9,703 bases of DNA from SAR86 cluster bacterium. GTDB lineage: Bacteria; Pseudomonadota; Gammaproteobacteria; Pseudomonadales; Azotimanducaceae. Below, piece after piece: positions 1 to 6,649 of the stretch. Location: assembly GCA_013204195.1 (NCBI GenBank), contig JABMOJ010000280.1, forward strand, positions 1 through 9,703, in the 5' to 3' direction. Under the pieces are notes generated by a model. It ran no database searches. It was given only the letters and a program-made list of their open reading frames with translations, and was not told the DNA's origin. Each line of letters starts with the position of its first letter. Positions within the stretch are counted from its first letter, which is position 1. The position numbers and the translations under genes were made by a program.

Positions 1-531
1 AACGGCGTTTGCCGCCGGAACCAAGGGCGAGCCGTCATTTTCAAGGACGCTCAGTCCGCTGATGTCGACATTCACTGGCGTCTGTTTTCGAGGCGGTGCC
101 AGGGGCGAATGTTCATTTTCGGCAAGAGCGATTTTGCTGGTGTCGACTTGAACGGGGTCGCGGGCTGGCGCTGGGTCGAATAGATTGCCGTCGTTGGGTG
201 CTAGACTAAACTCGGGAAAGGTGTTTGTGAGGCTATTTTGCCGCTGCGGGGCGCTGGCAGGTGCTGCATCGCTGGCGGCTGGCTTGGCTGGCACTGTCTT
301 CAGCACCTTGATGCTGACATCGGCGCCAATTTTTCTCAGGGCGTGACCATATCGGAGTGCTTCAGTTTTGTCTGGCGTCCGTTTGATGACCACCGGTTTG
401 CCCGAGAATAGGTTGGCCATTTTTGCGGCGTCCACCTTGAGCATTTTGGCAATATGGGCTTTGACCGAGACTGGCGCAAAACCCTCCATAACGCCGCCGC
501 TGAATACTACTGCATAAGTGATCGCATCCAT
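1..531 (-). CDS. Unnamed protein with small N-terminal alpha/beta domain and tandem proline-rich repeats (partial, C-terminus off the window)
   Basis: The frame is open from an ATG at 531 to the left edge, giving 177 residues with no stop. Residues 1-80 read as a compact alpha/beta domain: a short strand (AVVFSGGV), a helix, then LFSGKPVVIKRTPDKTEALR and a second helix ending in IGADVSIKV. I associate this 'SGKPVVIK...A..Y...L...GA' pattern with an L7/L12-like N-terminal module on proteobacterial membrane proteins, often of the DUF805 or RDD kind. Residues about 80-105 are an Ala/Pro/Gln-rich linker. After that come about three repeats of roughly 25 residues, at about 108-125, 129-149 and 155-174. 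Their shared pattern is V-D-x-S-x-(I/L)-x-(L/V)-x-E-N followed by SPL-x-P. Any membrane domain would lie in the unseen C-terminus. The Shine-Dalgarno match is weak (AGGA, about 11 bases upstream). No specific function is assigned. It is transcribed away from the lipoprotein gene. Confidence 0.8.
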   Translation of the reverse strand, partial: MDAITYAVVFSGGVMEGFAPVSVKAHIAKMLKVDAAKMANLFSGKPVVIKRTPDKTEALRYGHALRKIGADVSIKVLKTVPAKPAASDAAPASAPQRQNSLTNTFPEFSLAPNDGNLFDPAPARDPVQVDTSKIALAENEHSPLAPPRKQTPVNVDISGLSVLENDGSPLVPAANAV

Positions 532-794
532 ACGCGCTGATATCCTGTGGGGAATGATCAAAGGGTAATCGAAGCGTTGGTGGATTAACAGTCCCGCTGG
601 GCGCATAGAACAGCCCGCACAGGACTCAGCCTGGTTTTGAAATTCGTGGCTGCTTGGCCATTGACCGTTGACCGGCGAAATGGCGCAGGCTGTCGTCGCG
701 AACCGAGCAAAGCCGGCCTGAGAGCAGATTTTCTGCGATGATTTGGTCTGCATTTTTGTTGTCTTCAGCCAACCTTATCTAACGGGAGTTCTTG

Positions 795-1292
795 ATGCCA
801 TGGTCTAGTCGTTGGTTCAACCGGTCTAGTATTCTGTTAATAGGAGTCTTGATACTCGTTGGCATCGGCGCTTGCGGTCCCACGACCGAGGTAGAGCTGA
901 CGGGCACCGAGATTCATGCCAAGGTAACGGATTTTCGTTTTGTTGGGGCGGTTGAGCAATGCGTGCTTGAGGTTCAGGCAGATAAACCGCAGGCGGTGCT
1001 GGTGGACTGCTGGGCCGTCGGCAAGCAGCTATTTGTCGGTTGTTTGGAATGTGACCTTTCGACCTGGGGAGCCGCACTTCGCGCAGACACCTCTGCTCGT
1101 ATTCAGATTGACGATGCGATCTATCCGGTGCGAGCGTCATTGATGCGTGACCCCATCGCCATCCAGAGAGCCTGGCACCAAAAAGTGAGCCAGTCCGGGC
1201 TCGAATCTGCTGCGGGGGCAGTGGTCCAGGCACTACCCGATTCATTTTGGCTATTTCATCTGGCTTCCCGTGGCAGTAGCAAAGAGGTGTGA
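795..1292 (+). CDS. Predicted outer- or inner-membrane lipoprotein, possible split-barrel (nitroreductase-like) fold
   Basis: The 165-residue protein has a classical lipoprotein signal: a basic N-terminus (Arg6, Arg10), a hydrophobic core at 13-24, and IGAC with Cys27 as the predicted lipidated residue. Gly28 follows, so there is no Asp +2 retention signal and an outer-membrane location is possible. In the mature part, residues about 70-130 follow the order DCW...LFVGCLEC...W-x-x-x-L-x-A-D...I-x-I-x-x-x-x-YPVRA...D-P...AW. This resembles the strand-turn-strand pattern of the FMN or deazaflavin split-barrel proteins (DUF385/PPOX-like), but the match is weak and by eye only. A CxxC pair lies at Cys83 and Cys86, with further Cys at 56 and 72. 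I chose ATG 795 over the TTG at 792 because GGGAG at 784-788 is 6 bases from the ATG and only 3 from the TTG. The hydrolase downstream is on the same strand and probably co-transcribed. Confidence 0.8.
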   Translation: MPWSSRWFNRSSILLIGVLILVGIGACGPTTEVELTGTEIHAKVTDFRFVGAVEQCVLEVQADKPQAVLVDCWAVGKQLFVGCLECDLSTWGAALRADTSARIQIDDAIYPVRASLMRDPIAIQRAWHQKVSQSGLESAAGAVVQALPDSFWLFHLASRGSSKEV

Positions 1293-1352
1293 TGGCAGAT
1301 TGCTTTTTGGGTCTTGAATGGGGATTATTCCTCGCGTCCATGAGTCAGAAGC

Positions 1353-1357
1353 AGGAG
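1353..1357 (+). promoter_or_regulatory. Shine-Dalgarno site supporting the TTG start at 1366
   Basis: AGGAG lies 8 bases before the TTG at 1366. The competing ATG at 1318 has no purine-rich site before it. This site decides the start of the first hydrolase gene. Confidence 0.6.
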
Positions 1358-1365
1358 ACAACAAG

Positions 1366-2187
1366 TTGGAAGCCTTCACCTATTTATCTCGTATCGATCA
1401 ATGGCCGATTCAGGCCTATTCCTGGCCGGCAGTAGGCGCGCGGGCAACCATCGTCATTGCGCATGGTATGGCCGAGCATGCTCAGCGCTACGCGCGTCTG
1501 GTAGTGCAACTCAATCGCGCGGGGCTGAATGTCCTGGCGATGGATCACCGAGCTCATGGTCGAACCAGCGGGCCTGGAGGGCTTGGAGATTTTGGCGTGG
1601 GTGGTTGGGATGCCCTGGTTGCAGATCTAGATCTGTTGGTTGATCGTGCGGCTGTCTGCGGTTTGCCGGTGATTTTACTGGCCCATAGTATGGGCGCGGC
1701 AGCGGCTCAACAGTACGCACCTACCGGCGCCAAAAAGTTGGCGGCGCTAGTGTTGTCCGGGACCACCCTGCGCCGACCAGGCGCGCCTATGCCGGACTAC
1801 AATGCGGCGTTTGTGACTCGTACAGGTTATGAATGGCTGAGTCGGGATGAGGCTGAGGTTGATCAGTATGTTGCCGATCCGTTGTGTGGATTTGAGGGGC
1901 AGACTGTCATCAACGGCATGGACCGAGCTGATCCGCGGCGCATTGATCCAGCCCGGTTGGCGACCATACACTCAGACCTGCCAGTCCTATTGATTGCCGG
2001 GGATGCCGATCCCGTCAACGAGCAACTCAAGGGTTTGCAATTGCTGGAACAACTGTGGCGTGCCGCAGGTGTCAAACAGATTGATACTCACTATTACGCT
2101 GGGGGTCGACATGAGATGTTCAACGAAACGAATCGAGATCAGGTGACTGAGGATCTGCTGGCCTGGATTGATGGGTTGTTGAGTTAA
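1366..2187 (+). CDS. Alpha/beta hydrolase, monoacylglycerol lipase / lysophospholipase-like (Hydrolase_4 family)
   Basis: This is a predicted cytoplasmic serine hydrolase of the Hydrolase_4 family (serine aminopeptidase S33 type), which includes monoacylglycerol lipases and PldB-like lysophospholipases. It probably cleaves an acyl ester, but the substrate cannot be read from sequence. Numbered from the TTG (273 residues), the marks are: oxyanion motif HGMAEH at about 33-38, D-H-R-A-H-G at about 60-65, nucleophile elbow A-H-S-M-G with Ser108, catalytic acid in G-D-A-D-P-V (probably Asp215), and GGRHEM with His249. The triad is complete. An upstream in-frame ATG at 1318 adds 16 residues that look unrelated to the family and has no ribosome site. 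TTG 1366 has AGGAG at 1353-1357, 8 bases upstream, and begins exactly where the family-like strand (FTYLSRIDQWPI) starts. I prefer the TTG, at about 70 percent. The gene lies about 70 bases after the lipoprotein gene. Confidence 0.93.
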   Translation: MEAFTYLSRIDQWPIQAYSWPAVGARATIVIAHGMAEHAQRYARLVVQLNRAGLNVLAMDHRAHGRTSGPGGLGDFGVGGWDALVADLDLLVDRAAVCGLPVILLAHSMGAAAAQQYAPTGAKKLAALVLSGTTLRRPGAPMPDYNAAFVTRTGYEWLSRDEAEVDQYVADPLCGFEGQTVINGMDRADPRRIDPARLATIHSDLPVLLIAGDADPVNEQLKGLQLLEQLWRAAGVKQIDTHYYAGGRHEMFNETNRDQVTEDLLAWIDGLLS

Positions 2188-2191
2188 TTAA

Positions 2192-2220
2192 CCTGACCTT
2201 TTGTGACGAATTAAGTCAGG
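2192..2220. terminator. Weak inverted repeat between convergent genes, possible terminator
   Basis: CCTGAC at 2192-2197 pairs with GTCAGG at 2215-2220 across a 17-base loop. Two more A-T pairs form inside if one C is bulged. It sits between the convergent stops at 2187 and 2234. Read on the minus strand, the stem is followed by a T-rich stretch (TTAATTAA), which would suit termination of the cyclase transcript. On the plus strand no T run follows. The stem is short and the loop long, so this is a weak call. Confidence 0.3.
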
Positions 2221-2233
2221 GCGAGTTCAGGAG

Positions 2234-3562
2234 CTACTCGGCGATGACGATTTGATTGCGACCGTTTTTCTTGGCCTTATATAGCGCCTCGTCAGCCAGT
2301 TTTAAGACGTCTTCAGGTGTCTGACCCCGCAGGTTATGCTCGGCGACACCAATGCTGATGGTGACATGGACTTTTTTGTTCGCTTTGCGGTACGAACCGC
2401 GTTGGCGACTGTTTTTAGCGAGTTGCTCGTCAGTCGCGTCAATGCGCTCGTGCTCACGAATCACCATCGCATACCCCGCAATTGATTTGCGCACGTGCTC
2501 AAGGGAATAGGCCGAATCTGCTTTGTTCTTGCCATTGAAAACCACCGCGAATTCTTCGCCGCCATAGCGGAAGGCTTTGCCGCCGCCCCTGACCCTGTTG
2601 ATCTGGCTGGCAACCATCTGCAGTACCTGGTCGCCCACATCGTGGCCATGGGTGTCATTGAATTTTTTGAAGTGATCGATATCGAGCATCGCCAGGCTGT
2701 AATGCTGACCAACGGCCAAGAGCTGTTCGTTAAAGGCTCTTCGCTGTGGCAGGGATGTGAGGTCATCGCGGTAGGCCATATCATGAGAGTCTCGCAATAG
2801 ACCAATACAAATTAGTGCGAGGCTGGCGAGCATATACGCATCGACTAGCAGGGTCTCCGGTCGGGTTAGAATGAGCAGATAATAACCCGCTGCTGCGCCG
2901 AATAAGGCGAATGCGACGGGTGTATAGAAGCGCCAGCTAGTGACTATGATGGTTAAGCCGGCAAGCCCCAGTAGTGCAAACTCAAGTAGCGTCAGCGGCG
3001 CAAGCATCGCCCTGAGACCTATGCTCCAGGTGGCGATTGTCGCCGCGTGACCATCTTCGGGCAGCGTGATCACGCTGGTGTTGTCCATTAGCTGCAAGCC
3101 CTGCATCACCAGGTCATTCAGATTAAATTGCAGCCAGGCATCCACAAGATGGGCATTGTGGGTCGCAAGCCAAGCAATGATGCCGGCCTGGGTACCGATA
3201 ATGATTAGACGTAAAAAACCATATAGGGTGAACAGGCCGCGTTCGCGATAGCAGCAGATGATGGCTAGGTTCACGGGCGTCAGCCCATAGACCACAAATT
3301 GCCAGAGGGGTGCTTCAGTACCGAAGTAGCGAAAGATGAAAAAGCCGCCGACGAGTGTCAGCGTGTACAAGGCGACTCTGCTGCGATTAAAGGCGATGGC
3401 CAGAACCAGAGCGATCAAGGCCGCCCAATAGGGCCCGGTCGCGAAGACTTCACCGACTGCCGCGGGGAACGACCCAAGGTAGGGTACCCCGAGAAAGGTC
3501 ATGGCGAGTACGATCACGGGCAGTGACAGTGGTTGGATGAGTCGGTCGAGCCAGTTAGGCAA
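2234..3562 (-). CDS. Multi-pass membrane diguanylate cyclase (GGDEF domain)
   Basis: The protein probably makes cyclic di-GMP from two GTP at the inner membrane. Numbered from TTG 3562 (442 residues), residues about 10-255 hold roughly eight hydrophobic segments with no recognised sensor domain. The GGDEF domain runs from about 263 to the end. It has DDLTSLPQRR at 266-275, metal-binding Asp in LDIDHFKKFNDTHGHDVGD (Asp294), and the active-site loop RYGGEEF (GGEEF at 334-338). The allosteric inhibition site, normally RxxD just before this loop, reads RGGG (325-328), so its Asp is missing. Between the active loop and VTISIGVAE is a long basic insertion at about 370-396, rich in Arg and Lys. The frame can be extended to an ATG at 3661, but that would overlap the upstream hydrolase gene by over 100 bases. 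TTG 3562 overlaps its stop by 8 bases and keeps the first membrane segment whole. Translational coupling to the hydrolase is likely. GTG 3517 is another possibility. Confidence 0.92.
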   Translation of the reverse strand: MPNWLDRLIQPLSLPVIVLAMTFLGVPYLGSFPAAVGEVFATGPYWAALIALVLAIAFNRSRVALYTLTLVGGFFIFRYFGTEAPLWQFVVYGLTPVNLAIICCYRERGLFTLYGFLRLIIIGTQAGIIAWLATHNAHLVDAWLQFNLNDLVMQGLQLMDNTSVITLPEDGHAATIATWSIGLRAMLAPLTLLEFALLGLAGLTIIVTSWRFYTPVAFALFGAAAGYYLLILTRPETLLVDAYMLASLALICIGLLRDSHDMAYRDDLTSLPQRRAFNEQLLAVGQHYSLAMLDIDHFKKFNDTHGHDVGDQVLQMVASQINRVRGGGKAFRYGGEEFAVVFNGKNKADSAYSLEHVRKSIAGYAMVIREHERIDATDEQLAKNSRQRGSYRKANKKVHVTISIGVAEHNLRGQTPEDVLKLADEALYKAKKNGRNQIVIAE

Positions 3563-4532
3563 AGGTTGTCTCGAGAAATTGCTGGAATTCGTCGATGGTC
3601 CAGTCAGTTCGGTGTGGGCCACTGAGATGGCCGGTAAAAACGTGAGATGCAGCCTCGCCATCCAGCGTCACGGGTATAGTTTTTTTATTGTCCGAGCCCC
3701 AATGATGCAGTGCTTTGACCGCAGCGGCCGGATCGATCGTGGTGTCGTTACGTAAATACATCATAGCCAGAGGGATCTTGAATCGACCCAAGTTCTGGCG
3801 GTTAGCCCAATCGACCATCTTCTGCATCTCAATCAGCGCCAAGGTGGAATAGCGGCTGGTCCAAAATCGCCCGTGCGCCTCAGTTTCTGGCTCCCATTCA
3901 TGGAATTTCCCCAGTACTAACGGCACCCAGTGGGGCGCCCAAGGCCAGGTTAAGAGAAATCCCATGGGGTTACGGATCTTGAAATTCGGCGCCATCAAGA
4001 GAATCGCCTGGACCTTGTCGGCAACGCCGGGCTGTGAGGCGAGCCAAACAGATAGGGGGGCGCCTGTAGACGTGGCGATAATCACGACGCGATCACCCAG
4101 GCGCGTAGCGATTTCCCAGGCGTCGACCATGCTTTGTAGCCAGCCTTCAGCTTCGTTAAGCATGCCGTGCTGACCGACGCCGTGGCCCTCAAGCCGTGCA
4201 TCAAAAATATTCGCCCCGTATAACGCCGCCAGACGTTCGGTCACAGGTGCTGTTTCTTGTCGTGAAGCAGAGAAGCCGTGAATGTAAAGAAAGCACAAGG
4301 GTGTTTTGGCGGGTGTTAGCGGGTCATTCCAAAGGATTCTGGCCTCAGCGCCGTCGATAATGTTCGCGACTCTGGCCTCGCTGCCGATCAGCCAATTCTC
4401 AAGGTCGATACCCATCAAGTCTGGCGGCACCCTAACAGCGGGCGCGCGGGCGTCCAGGCGTGGCCTCGGGCCCAAAATGAAGCACAAGAGTAGCGTTAAC
4501 AATACGGCAGCAAGGGTGTAGAAAATTTCCAT
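3555..4532 (-). CDS. Membrane-anchored alpha/beta hydrolase
   Basis: This is a predicted serine hydrolase held at the inner membrane by one N-terminal segment (residues about 4-21, LAAVLLTLLLCFILG), followed by a Pro/Arg-rich stop. Numbered from ATG 4532 (325 residues), the fold marks are: strand and oxyanion loop FLYIHGFSASRQE at about 81-93, F-D-A-R-L-E-G-H-G at about 110-118, nucleophile elbow A-T-S-T-G with Ser155 (Ala replaces the usual first Gly), acid in R-N-D-T-T (Asp263 likely), and base in S-H-V-F-T-G (His297 likely). The substrate is unknown. An in-frame ATG at 4586 adds 18 residues, but that codon lies inside a perfect inverted repeat with only a weak AGG nearby. ATG 4532 gives a clean signal-anchor start, though it too lacks a Shine-Dalgarno site, so the start is uncertain. 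The stop overlaps the diguanylate cyclase start, which points to a two-gene operon. Confidence 0.9.
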   Translation of the reverse strand: MEIFYTLAAVLLTLLLCFILGPRPRLDARAPAVRVPPDLMGIDLENWLIGSEARVANIIDGAEARILWNDPLTPAKTPLCFLYIHGFSASRQETAPVTERLAALYGANIFDARLEGHGVGQHGMLNEAEGWLQSMVDAWEIATRLGDRVVIIATSTGAPLSVWLASQPGVADKVQAILLMAPNFKIRNPMGFLLTWPWAPHWVPLVLGKFHEWEPETEAHGRFWTSRYSTLALIEMQKMVDWANRQNLGRFKIPLAMMYLRNDTTIDPAAAVKALHHWGSDNKKTIPVTLDGEAASHVFTGHLSGPHRTDWTIDEFQQFLETTFA

Positions 4533-4578
4533 GCGCTGATGGTACGGGGTTGCCGCGGCGAAGACAATCCATCTGAGA

Positions 4579-4606
4579 CCGAGCATCAGACCTGGCTGAT
4601 GCTCGG
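4579..4606. repeat. Perfect 11-bp inverted repeat, possible operator or hairpin
   Basis: CCGAGCATCAG at 4579-4589 and CTGATGCTCGG at 4596-4606 are exact reverse complements around the 6-base spacer ACCTGG. The element lies between the divergent hydrolase and acyl-CoA dehydrogenase genes. Its right arm covers the -35 position of the proposed dehydrogenase promoter, and its left arm contains the alternative ATG (4586) of the hydrolase. This suits an operator for a dimeric regulator, or a hairpin in the hydrolase leader. No T run follows on either strand, so it is not a standard terminator. Confidence 0.6.
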
Positions 4607-4624
4607 CACATTTTCCGCTATACT
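4596..4624 (+). promoter_or_regulatory. Candidate sigma-70 promoter for the acyl-CoA dehydrogenase gene
   Basis: TATACT at 4619-4624 differs from the -10 consensus by one base. At a 17-base spacing, the -35 position (4596-4601) reads CTGATG, a poor match sharing only TGA. Transcription would begin near 4631 and give a leader of about 105 bases. A weak -35 box lying inside a palindrome is a common arrangement where a regulator controls the promoter. Confidence 0.45.
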
Positions 4625-4672
4625 ATGGCGCTGTTCCAGACCGCGTTGATCCTTGTGCGCGAAGCCTTTTTC

Positions 4673-4720
4673 AGGGCTGCAGGTCGAAGTGTTTTTTTCG
4701 CGCTGTCGACCTGCAGCCCT
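4673..4720 (+). promoter_or_regulatory. Perfect 15-bp stem-loop in the acyl-CoA dehydrogenase leader
   Basis: AGGGCTGCAGGTCGA at 4673-4687 pairs exactly with TCGACCTGCAGCCCT at 4706-4720 around an 18-base loop that holds seven T's. The stem ends 4 bases before the ribosome site AGGA (4725-4728) and 16 bases before the ATG at 4737. In the loop, TTCGCGC (4697-4703) is exactly complementary to GCGCGAA (4657-4663) just upstream, so a pseudoknot is possible. The T run is inside the loop rather than after the stem, so this is not an intrinsic terminator. Control of translation or transcript stability is inferred. Confidence 0.6.
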
Positions 4721-4736
4721 AACCCAGGACATCATC

Positions 4737-6503
4737 ATGACAGACTATCGGGCACCCACCGCGGATATGCTATTTGCGCTTAATCACTTGGCTGAGCTAC
4801 CCCAGGTGTGTGCGCTGCCGGCTTTTGCCGAAGCGTCGCCGGCCCTGGTGGCATCTGTGTTGGAAGAAGCTGCCCGGTTTGCCGGTGATATTTTGGCGCC
4901 GCTGAACACGGTCGGCGATTTGATTGGCACGCGCGTGGTGGGCGACCAAGTCAGAGAAGCCAGTGGCTTCGCCGAAGCCTATGGGCAATTTACGGCCAAT
5001 GGCTGGCCGGCGCTGCCTTGTAACCCTGAGTTCGGTGGTATGGGGCTGCCTGAATGTGTGGGGCTGGCGACGATGGAAATGTGGTCGGCGGCGAATGTTA
5101 GCTTTGCCTTGTGCCCAATGTTGGGTCAAGGGGCGATTGAGGCTATCGAGCATCATGCCAGTGAGGCGCTGAAGGCCTGCTATCTGCCGAAAATGATCAG
5201 TGGCGAATGGACAGGCACCATGAACCTGACGGAGTCGCAGGCTGGCTCAGATTTGTCGTCGGTGCAGACGAAAGCTGTTCCGCATCTCGATCACTATAAG
5301 TTGTTTGGTACCAAGATTTTTATCACCTGGGGCGACCACAGCATGACATCTAATGTGGTGCATCTGGTTTTGGCGCGACTCGAAGGGGCCCCAGAAGGCG
5401 TCAAGGGTATTTCGTTATTCTTGGTGCCAAAATATCTGGTTGGGGATGATGGTGAACCCGGTGCTCGGAATGATGTCTATGCCCGCTCTGTCGAGCATAA
5501 GATGGGTATCCACGGCAGTCCGACCTGTGTCATGGCATTCGGCGAAAAAGGCGGTGCCCTGGGGTATCTGGTGGGTGAAGCCAATATGGGGCTGAGCTAT
5601 ATGTTCACCATGATGAATCATGCGCGTCTGAACGTGGGTGTTCAGGGTGTCGCTTTATCAGATCGCGCTTACCAGCAGGCGGTAGATTATGCCCGTGACC
5701 GAGTGCAAGGTCAGGCACCTGGCATGCCGAGCAAAAGCCTCATTATTCATCATCCAGATGTCCGTCGCATGCTCATGCTTATGCGCGCCTTCAGTGAGGC
5801 CTCTCGGGCATTGTGCTATGTCACGTCCGCGGCCTTTGATCATGGCCATAAAGCCCTGGAACCCGACTTGCGAGCTAGCGCTATGCGGCGCGCCGAGTTG
5901 CTGACACCGATCTCCAAGGCCTGGTCAACTGAGGTCTCCCAGGAAGTGACCTCACTGGGTGTTCAGGTGCATGGAGGCATGGGCTTCATCGAGGAAACCG
6001 GCGCTGCCCAGTTGATGCGCGATGCGCGGATTACCACGATCTATGAGGGTACAACGGGTATCCAAGCCCTGGATCTCGTCGGTCGCAAGGTGATTCGAGA
6101 CCAGGGTGCGGCACTATTCAGTCTGCTGGAAGAGGTTGATGCAACTGCGGTTGAACTGGCAAGCAGTTTCCCCTCGATGGCGGCAAGCCTGACAGCTGCC
6201 TCAATGCAGCTCAGGCAGGCCACGAGCTTTGTCCTAACTCATACCGGTGATCAGGAACACCTGGCCAGTGCTGTGGCTTATAACTACTTGATGGGTACCG
6301 GGACTGTCATTGCTGGTTGGCTGATGGCCAGGTCGGCCTTGATAGCTGCATCGCTGCGGCAGGAAGATGAGGCTTTTTATGGCGCCAAAATCACCACGGC
6401 AGCATTTTATTTTGATCAGATCATGCCCCGCGCCCAGGCCCACTTCAGTGGTGTCAGCCTGGCCGCAACGGCGATGATGGAATTGACGATGGAACAGTTT
6501 TAG
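4737..6503 (+). CDS. Acyl-CoA dehydrogenase, long form with N- and C-terminal extensions (DmdC/FadE5-like)
   Basis: This FAD enzyme oxidises an acyl-CoA to the trans-2-enoyl-CoA and passes electrons to electron-transfer flavoprotein. The 588-residue length and domain order match the roughly 600-residue subfamily that includes DmdC and FadE5: a short N-terminal extension (YRAPTADMLFALNHLAEL), the helical N-terminal and middle domains, the FAD-binding C-terminal domain, and a further C-terminal helical domain from about 460. Visible motifs are MNLTESQAGSDLSSV from Met162 (flavin and substrate contacts), VHGGMGFIEETGAAQLMRDARI around His412, and IYEGTTGIQALDLVGRK, whose Glu437 is the expected catalytic base. 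The chain length of the substrate cannot be told. A TTG at 4653 would extend the frame 28 residues, but those codons lie in the stem-loop leader. ATG 4737 has AGGA at 4725-4728, 8 bases upstream, and begins at the family's N-terminus. The kinase that follows seems to have its own promoter. Confidence 0.95.
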   Translation: MTDYRAPTADMLFALNHLAELPQVCALPAFAEASPALVASVLEEAARFAGDILAPLNTVGDLIGTRVVGDQVREASGFAEAYGQFTANGWPALPCNPEFGGMGLPECVGLATMEMWSAANVSFALCPMLGQGAIEAIEHHASEALKACYLPKMISGEWTGTMNLTESQAGSDLSSVQTKAVPHLDHYKLFGTKIFITWGDHSMTSNVVHLVLARLEGAPEGVKGISLFLVPKYLVGDDGEPGARNDVYARSVEHKMGIHGSPTCVMAFGEKGGALGYLVGEANMGLSYMFTMMNHARLNVGVQGVALSDRAYQQAVDYARDRVQGQAPGMPSKSLIIHHPDVRRMLMLMRAFSEASRALCYVTSAAFDHGHKALEPDLRASAMRRAELLTPISKAWSTEVSQEVTSLGVQVHGGMGFIEETGAAQLMRDARITTIYEGTTGIQALDLVGRKVIRDQGAALFSLLEEVDATAVELASSFPSMAASLTAASMQLRQATSFVLTHTGDQEHLASAVAYNYLMGTGTVIAGWLMARSALIAASLRQEDEAFYGAKITTAAFYFDQIMPRAQAHFSGVSLAATAMMELTMEQF

Positions 6504-6520
6504 TTGGGGACGCGCCTCTA

Positions 6521-6537
6521 TTGCGCCTGTGGCGCAA
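6521..6537. repeat. Short hairpin after the acyl-CoA dehydrogenase gene
   Basis: TTGCGCC at 6521-6527 pairs exactly with GGCGCAA at 6531-6537 around a 3-base loop, 17 bases after the stop. No T run follows on the plus strand, so it is not a typical intrinsic terminator. It may protect the 3' end of the message. Confidence 0.4.
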
Positions 6538-6579
6538 AGCCATGAATTAGTTGCCGTTAGTTGACGTCGGTGAGCCGCA

Positions 6580-6608
6580 GTGTCAGACCGGAAAAGGGGT
6601 GCTATAGT
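6580..6608 (+). promoter_or_regulatory. Candidate sigma-70 promoter for the kinase gene
   Basis: TATAGT at 6603-6608 is a near-consensus -10 box preceded by GC. GTGTCA at 6580-6585, 17 bases upstream, matches four of six -35 positions. Transcription would start near 6615, about 35 bases before the GTG start at 6650. This suggests the kinase and small-protein genes can be expressed apart from the dehydrogenase. Confidence 0.45.
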
Positions 6609-6649
6609 GATTCGCTATCGCCATGTTCGGCCTTTTTTGGAGTTACTCT

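Noticed and set aside
661..696. Two TTGACC copies (661-666 and 668-673) as -35 boxes for the lipoprotein gene
   Set aside because: No acceptable -10 sequence lies 16-18 bases downstream of either copy.
826..1341. A 171-codon minus-strand frame opposite the lipoprotein gene
   Set aside because: The plus-strand frame has a lipobox and ribosome site, while the minus-strand translation is rich in Arg, Pro and Ser with no domain, as expected of an antisense shadow.
1292..1435. A 47-codon frame starting with ATG overlapping the lipoprotein stop (TGATG), with GAGG just upstream
   Set aside because: It overlaps the start of the hydrolase gene in another frame, its translation shows no domain or hydrophobic segment, and the hydrolase has its own good ribosome site.
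4706..4716. GTCGACCTGCAG in the leader resembles a cloning-vector polylinker
   Set aside because: The flanking bases do not match a polylinker, and the segment is one arm of a natural 15-bp inverted repeat whose other arm is also present.
4653..4736. Extended N-terminus of the acyl-CoA dehydrogenase from TTG 4653
   Set aside because: These codons lie in the stem-loop leader, have no ribosome site, and add residues before the normal family start at ATG 4737.
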